Origin: Clostridia bacterium
Lineage (GTDB): Bacteria > Bacillota_A > Clostridia > Oscillospirales > CAG-272
NCBI GenBank assembly: GCA_017462125.1
Contig: JAFTRQ010000199.1
Coordinates: 1 to 40,635, forward strand
DNA: 40,635 bases
Reading direction: 5' to 3'
A model generated the notes under the pieces. That model was not told the DNA's origin and searched no databases. It was given only the letters and a program-made list of their open reading frames with translations. The position numbers and the translations under genes are program-made. Shown here piece by piece: positions 37,821 to 40,635 of this stretch (position 1 is the stretch's first letter; every line of letters begins with the position of its first letter).

Positions 37821-37926
37821 GCGTGAAAGTTACGTCATTTTAAGAGGTGATTTAACTTTTTCACGCGCGAATTTTGCCTTTTCAGCAAAATTCATCGATT
37901 GCTGTTTGTGTCGCCGCAAAGCAGCG
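37821..37926 (+). repeat. Three-hairpin intergenic element, copy 2
   Basis: Stems are GCGTGAAAGTTA (37821-37832) with TAACTTTTTCACGC (37853-37866, two-base bulge); GAATTTTGC (37869-37877) with GCAAAATTC (37885-37893); and a short CCGC/GCGG (37913-37916 with 37923-37926). The order, spacing and CACGCGC linker match the element at 10860-10964, while the second stem has different base pairs. Confidence 0.7.
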
Positions 37927-37930
37927 GAAT

Positions 37931-37985
37931 GGACATAGCAAAATAGCCATCACGTGTTTTTCGTGATGGCTATTTTGCTATGTCC
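37931..37985. repeat. 24-bp perfect inverted repeat overlapping a gene end
   Basis: 37931-37954 and 37962-37985 are perfect 24-bp inverted repeats around a 7-nt loop (TGTTTTT). The right arm contains the last 16 bases of the minus-strand gene at 37970-38434, including its stop codon. It could be that gene's terminator, but no T-tract follows on either strand. Confidence 0.9.
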
Positions 37986-38434
37986 AAATACTGTCTTAAA
38001 GCGAGAACGTGCGCTTCAACGTTTCCGAGAGGCTCGTTTGTTATCCAACCGTCGAGCTCCAAAATACCGTAACAGCAACAAACGAAAAACGCTGCGTTTA
38101 CAGTATTCAGATCTGTTCCCTCGATGTAATCAAGAATGAAAGGAACAGCCTTTTTGCCTAAGGAAGAGATCTCTTTGTATTCGTCGGGATATTGCTCGGT
38201 GTAAAGAGACGGTTCGGACAGATGGGGAACCATGACAAGAAAGCTTGTATATTCGGCGCTGACGTCGATGTCATCCAACGTGTCGTACACTTTGTTTCGC
38301 AGACCTCCACAGGACGTGAGGATCAGACAGAACAGAAGAAATAGTATTACCATACCGATGATGGTTTGCTTGGCGCGTGTGCCGAATAAGCGATTTAATT
38401 TCACCTCATAGCAACCGTATTCTTGATCAGACAT
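37970..38434 (-). CDS. Putative lipoprotein, unknown function
   Basis: 154 residues from the chosen start (MSDQEYGCYE), which has GGAAG about 8 nt upstream; the frame extends to 38500. A basic stretch is followed by a hydrophobic segment (residues 25-40) and a lipobox-like L-T-S-C, with Cys42 as the probable lipidated residue. The n-region is longer and more acidic than in most lipoproteins, so a plain membrane anchor is possible. The rest is a small soluble domain with a triple-Cys run (FVCCCYG). Family not recognised. It lies 46 bp after the gene at 38481 and probably shares its promoter. Confidence 0.65.
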   Translation of the reverse strand: MSDQEYGCYEVKLNRLFGTRAKQTIIGMVILFLLFCLILTSCGGLRNKVYDTLDDIDVSAEYTSFLVMVPHLSEPSLYTEQYPDEYKEISSLGKKAVPFILDYIEGTDLNTVNAAFFVCCCYGILELDGWITNEPLGNVEAHVLALRQYLDIAK

Positions 38435-38480
38435 TGTTGTACTTCCAATTCGATTGGTGTGTTTGCTTTGATGGCTGACC

Positions 38481-38813
38481 TTATGCGGTATACAATTCAA
38501 TCGTTATTTCCAAAGGGGTGCTGTCAGAGCGACAGTTTTGAATAACGATTTCTTTGACGTAATCCATTGCTTCAAGAAGCTTCCAACGGCACCAAGAATC
38601 CTGCTTGTCTAAATCACTGCTTACAGTAACCGTCAGATCGTAATAACCGGCTTTGACGGAAACCGAAACGGCGGAGTCGTTATACTGCTCATTGTTGGAA
38701 AACATTCCTTTCAGCTTTCCGATATCGTAGGAGTTAAACATAAGCGAATCGGGTCCGTTTCTTGATCCTGTGCACGCGCGACGGTCAAACCTTGAACACT
38801 CATTGTAAAACAT
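38481..38813 (-). CDS. Hypothetical protein, 110 residues
   Basis: The start at 38813 (MFYNECSRFDRRACTG) has GGAGG 9 nt upstream. The longer frame to 38930 runs through the promoter and is rejected. The sequence has alternating beta-strand character in its second half (VSVSVKAGYYDLTVTVSS) and ends EITIELYTA; there is no signal peptide or membrane helix. Family not recognised. It is the first gene of a two-gene minus-strand unit with the lipoprotein. Confidence 0.65.
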   Translation of the reverse strand: MFYNECSRFDRRACTGSRNGPDSLMFNSYDIGKLKGMFSNNEQYNDSAVSVSVKAGYYDLTVTVSSDLDKQDSWCRWKLLEAMDYVKEIVIQNCRSDSTPLEITIELYTA

Positions 38814-38886
38814 TCTGAAATCCTCCGTTTGTATAAATTTTGAGTAGAAAAAGATCGCGAGAGAACGATCGTAATTTGTAAATAAT

Positions 38887-38915
38887 ATTGTATCACAAAT
38901 TTGTAAACATTTCAA
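38887..38915 (-). promoter_or_regulatory. Sigma-A promoter of the two-gene minus-strand unit
   Basis: Read on the minus strand, TTGAAA (38910-38915) and TACAAT (38887-38892) are separated by 17 bp. The -10 box is 73 nt upstream of the start at 38813. Confidence 0.75.
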
Positions 38916-38928
38916 GTAGGTCAAACAC

Positions 38929-38954
38929 AAAGAGGGAAGTGATCTCCCCTCTTT
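38929..38954 (-). terminator. Possible terminator of the NTPase/TPR gene
   Basis: AAAGAGGG (38929-38936) and CCCTCTTT (38947-38954) form an 8-bp stem, followed on the minus strand by GTGTTTG. It lies about 125 nt after the stop of the minus-strand gene at 39079 and just upstream of the next promoter. Confidence 0.5.
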
Positions 38955-38977
38955 TGCGTGATGTGTGTTCAGCTTAG

Positions 38978-39154
38978 ATGTATACCGATTTTGCGAGGGG
39001 CACTAACCCCTTGGCGATGATGGGAGTTGCACTTGACCGCTATCTTCCGGGGCGCAACTCCATGCTTGCAAACGAAGTCTATGTAATACTCTTTTCTATT
39101 TCATTTTTAATAAAATCAAATCTTGAATGTGAAAAATCTTTTATGCAACGTTGA
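38978..39154 (+). other. Short unexplained open frame, 58 codons
   Basis: The frame reads MYTDFARGTNPLAMMGVALD and then RYLPGRNSMLANEVYV before turning into antisense of the neighbouring gene at 39079. The first 36 residues look protein-like and the DNA is G/C-richer than the flanks, but there is no ribosome site. An 8-bp inverted repeat (39023-39030 with 39054-39061) lies inside. It may be a gene remnant from rearrangement. Family not recognised. Confidence 0.2.
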
Positions 39155-40440
39155 ACTTGACTTTCCCCGTCTTTATCAACACACACCGTACAAGTTGGGT
39201 AATCAAAATCAGGATTTGCAAGAATGGATGTATGTCTTTTCTCTTGCGGAATTTGAGGATAATCCCAAATGTCGGTTATTCCATAAAAACCATTATCCAA
39301 TCCTTCATAATATGCATCAACCTTCTTGGCATTTTCAAGAGCAGATACAAAGCAACGGATAGCATTGTTTGCATCTTTCAGTTCTGCATAATGTTCAGCC
39401 ATACGTGTGTATGCCAATGAAACCATCACGCCATCGCCCAAATAATCTTCATTCTCATAGAAAACTTCATATAGCCTTGGAATTTTCTCCAACATGGAAA
39501 TTGCTTGTTCATGAGTAAAGAATGTTTTGCCGTCAACCTCAATCATTGTTATAAAACAAATATCATCACAAAGAGAAGCAAAATTTTCCTCAATCTTATA
39601 ATGCATATTATAAATTTTTTCTTTCCCTTGCGCTAACATAAGTTCAAAATCGTTGTGAGAAAACATAAAATTCGGAACGCTCTCCGCAATTTGCATTGCT
39701 TTATCACGCTGCCCTTGATTTATGTATATGCGACACAGCCAACCCTCAGCGCAGTTCTTGGTATATGCGTCTTTCGTTCCTTCGCGAATTTTCTCATACA
39801 GTGCGATTCTTTCCTTTATGGGCATATCCGCTTTTTCAATATCCGTGCGTGTTGATAGCCACAAGGGATATTGTTCTTGATACAGGGTAATAGGCTGTCC
39901 AACAATTATAAAGCAAACTCCCTCAGGAAGTTCTTCGGGTGTCGGTAAAGAATCCAAAAAAGATACATCAGTATTGGCTCTTGCCGCATGATCTATTCCA
40001 TCAATACATATGTATATCCTTTCGCCAGATCTAACGGCATCCTGTGACAATATTCCAAGTAGACGCATAACCTCTCCGCGCAACTTATCAATAGATATCA
40101 ACTTGTTGCTAACGGGAACTTTATATTCGGCTAAATGACCTTTGAATTTTTTACGAAGCTGTGAAAGCAACGTTCCCCAAAGATTTTCTTGGGTACACAT
40201 ACCAGGGTCAGTGTTGTAAAATCGTTGTTCCGGAGATATAGGCCTAAAGGTATGGTAGCGAAGCGAAAACAAATTGTATTTTGACTGAATAAAGCTGATT
40301 ACGCTTGTTTTGCCCGAACCGGGATTTCCGGAAATAAAAACAACTTTGTTTTTTGTTGCTCTGATTTGATTAACGAATACGATCAGATAGCCCCGAATGC
40401 GGTTTGGGTGAGCGATATCACATATGTTCGAGCCGGTCAA
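39079..40440 (-). CDS. 5'-truncated P-loop NTPase fused to TPR-type C-terminus
   Basis: 453 open codons, but the first 20 or so are antisense to a transposase fragment and lack a ribosome site, so the true 5' end is missing. Residues about 24-190 form a STAND/AAA-like NTPase: Walker A GNPGSGKTS (38-46) and Walker B ICIDGIDHA (144-152). Similar domains occur in defence-type and signalling ATPases. From about residue 196 (ADMPIKERIALYEKI onward) the sequence instead resembles the C-terminal TPR-like half of clostridial XRE-family regulators, with GQRDKAMQIAESVP and LKDANNAIRCFVSALENAKK helices. Both halves are in one frame. It may be a recombination chimera or a genuine fusion; family assignments are from memory of motifs. 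Confidence 0.6.
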   Translation of the reverse strand: MTGSNICDIAHPNRIRGYLIVFVNQIRATKNKVVFISGNPGSGKTSVISFIQSKYNLFSLRYHTFRPISPEQRFYNTDPGMCTQENLWGTLLSQLRKKFKGHLAEYKVPVSNKLISIDKLRGEVMRLLGILSQDAVRSGERIYICIDGIDHAARANTDVSFLDSLPTPEELPEGVCFIIVGQPITLYQEQYPLWLSTRTDIEKADMPIKERIALYEKIREGTKDAYTKNCAEGWLCRIYINQGQRDKAMQIAESVPNFMFSHNDFELMLAQGKEKIYNMHYKIEENFASLCDDICFITMIEVDGKTFFTHEQAISMLEKIPRLYEVFYENEDYLGDGVMVSLAYTRMAEHYAELKDANNAIRCFVSALENAKKVDAYYEGLDNGFYGITDIWDYPQIPQEKRHTSILANPDFDYPTCTVCVDKDGESQVQRCIKDFSHSRFDFIKNEIEKSIT

Positions 40441-40635
40441 GAAAACAAATTTGTTTGTGTGATCATCGATCTGTTTTCAAGAATGGTTCTTTCATACGCT
40501 GTGTCGGATCGTATTGATACGATGCTCACCATTGAAACTTTCTCGAAGGCTTTTCGATGGCGTGGTGAACCCAAAAGTTTGATGTTCCATAGTGACCAAG
40601 GGGTGCAATACACTTGCCATGCTTTCAGAGAATTC
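40375..40635 (+). mobile_element. IS3-family transposase fragment (rve integrase domain), cut at both ends
   Basis: The plus frame gives IAPNAVWVSDITYV, then VIIDLFSRMVLSYAVS and FHSDQGVQYT, the catalytic-core marks of IS3-family OrfB. The first two acidic residues of the DDE triad (in SDITYV and HSDQG) are present; the Glu would lie beyond the window. Upstream of about 40375 the similarity stops, so the fragment begins in the middle of OrfB, not at an IS end. No terminal inverted repeat is seen. The frame is still open at the window edge. Confidence 0.88.

Noticed and set aside
39023..39061. Small RNA or tRNA-like fold around the GGAGTTGC/GCAACTCC repeat
   Set aside because: No tRNA arms or known riboswitch motif could be traced, and an open frame explains the segment equally well.

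Overview
The window looks like a chromosomal segment of an uncultured, gut-type Clostridia (Bacillota). The evidence is strong Shine-Dalgarno sites, consensus sigma-A promoters, near-balanced base composition, the PyrK/PyrD (class 1B) pair, a single-chain PurL of about 1,230 residues, formate-THF ligase and a ZTP riboswitch. No rRNA, tRNA or CRISPR array was seen. Genus cannot be named from the sequence alone.

Layout. Bases 1-7320 are the 3' part of a giant repetitive surface-type protein, closed by a perfect-palindrome terminator. A minus-strand sugar-phosphate epimerase-like gene (7411-8277) diverges from a purine cluster. That cluster starts with a consensus promoter and a ZTP riboswitch at 8527-8682. 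It runs purE, purF, purM, purN, purO, a small unknown gene, a stand-alone AICAR formyltransferase (purV), a second epimerase-like gene, purD, a YwqG/DUF1963 gene and purL, then fhs. A terminator at 24369-24391 and a strong promoter at 24483-24511 separate it from a pyrimidine cluster: pyrC, carB, pyrK, pyrD, a GH2-like enzyme, pyrF, pyrE, pyrB, pyrI and a GH36-like enzyme. The last 2.8 kb are accessory: two small minus-strand genes, a 5'-truncated P-loop NTPase/TPR chimera, and an IS3-family transposase fragment cut by the window end.

How the genes work together. The ZTP riboswitch senses ZMP/ZTP, which accumulates when 10-formyl-THF is short. The genes behind it include both formyl-using steps (PurN, PurV), and fhs, which makes 10-formyl-THF, follows purL. 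IMP is closed by PurO instead of a PurH cyclohydrolase domain. The pyrimidine cluster encodes every step to UMP except the small CPSase subunit CarA, which is not in the window. purC, purB and purK are also absent.

Most unusual points: a PurF whose glutaminase active site has lost its catalytic residues; at least three families of structured intergenic elements repeated between operon genes, including an inverted pair bracketing fhs; glycoside hydrolases and epimerases embedded in nucleotide operons; and a mosaic NTPase-TPR gene joined to transposase DNA. No complete new multi-gene system could be shown.
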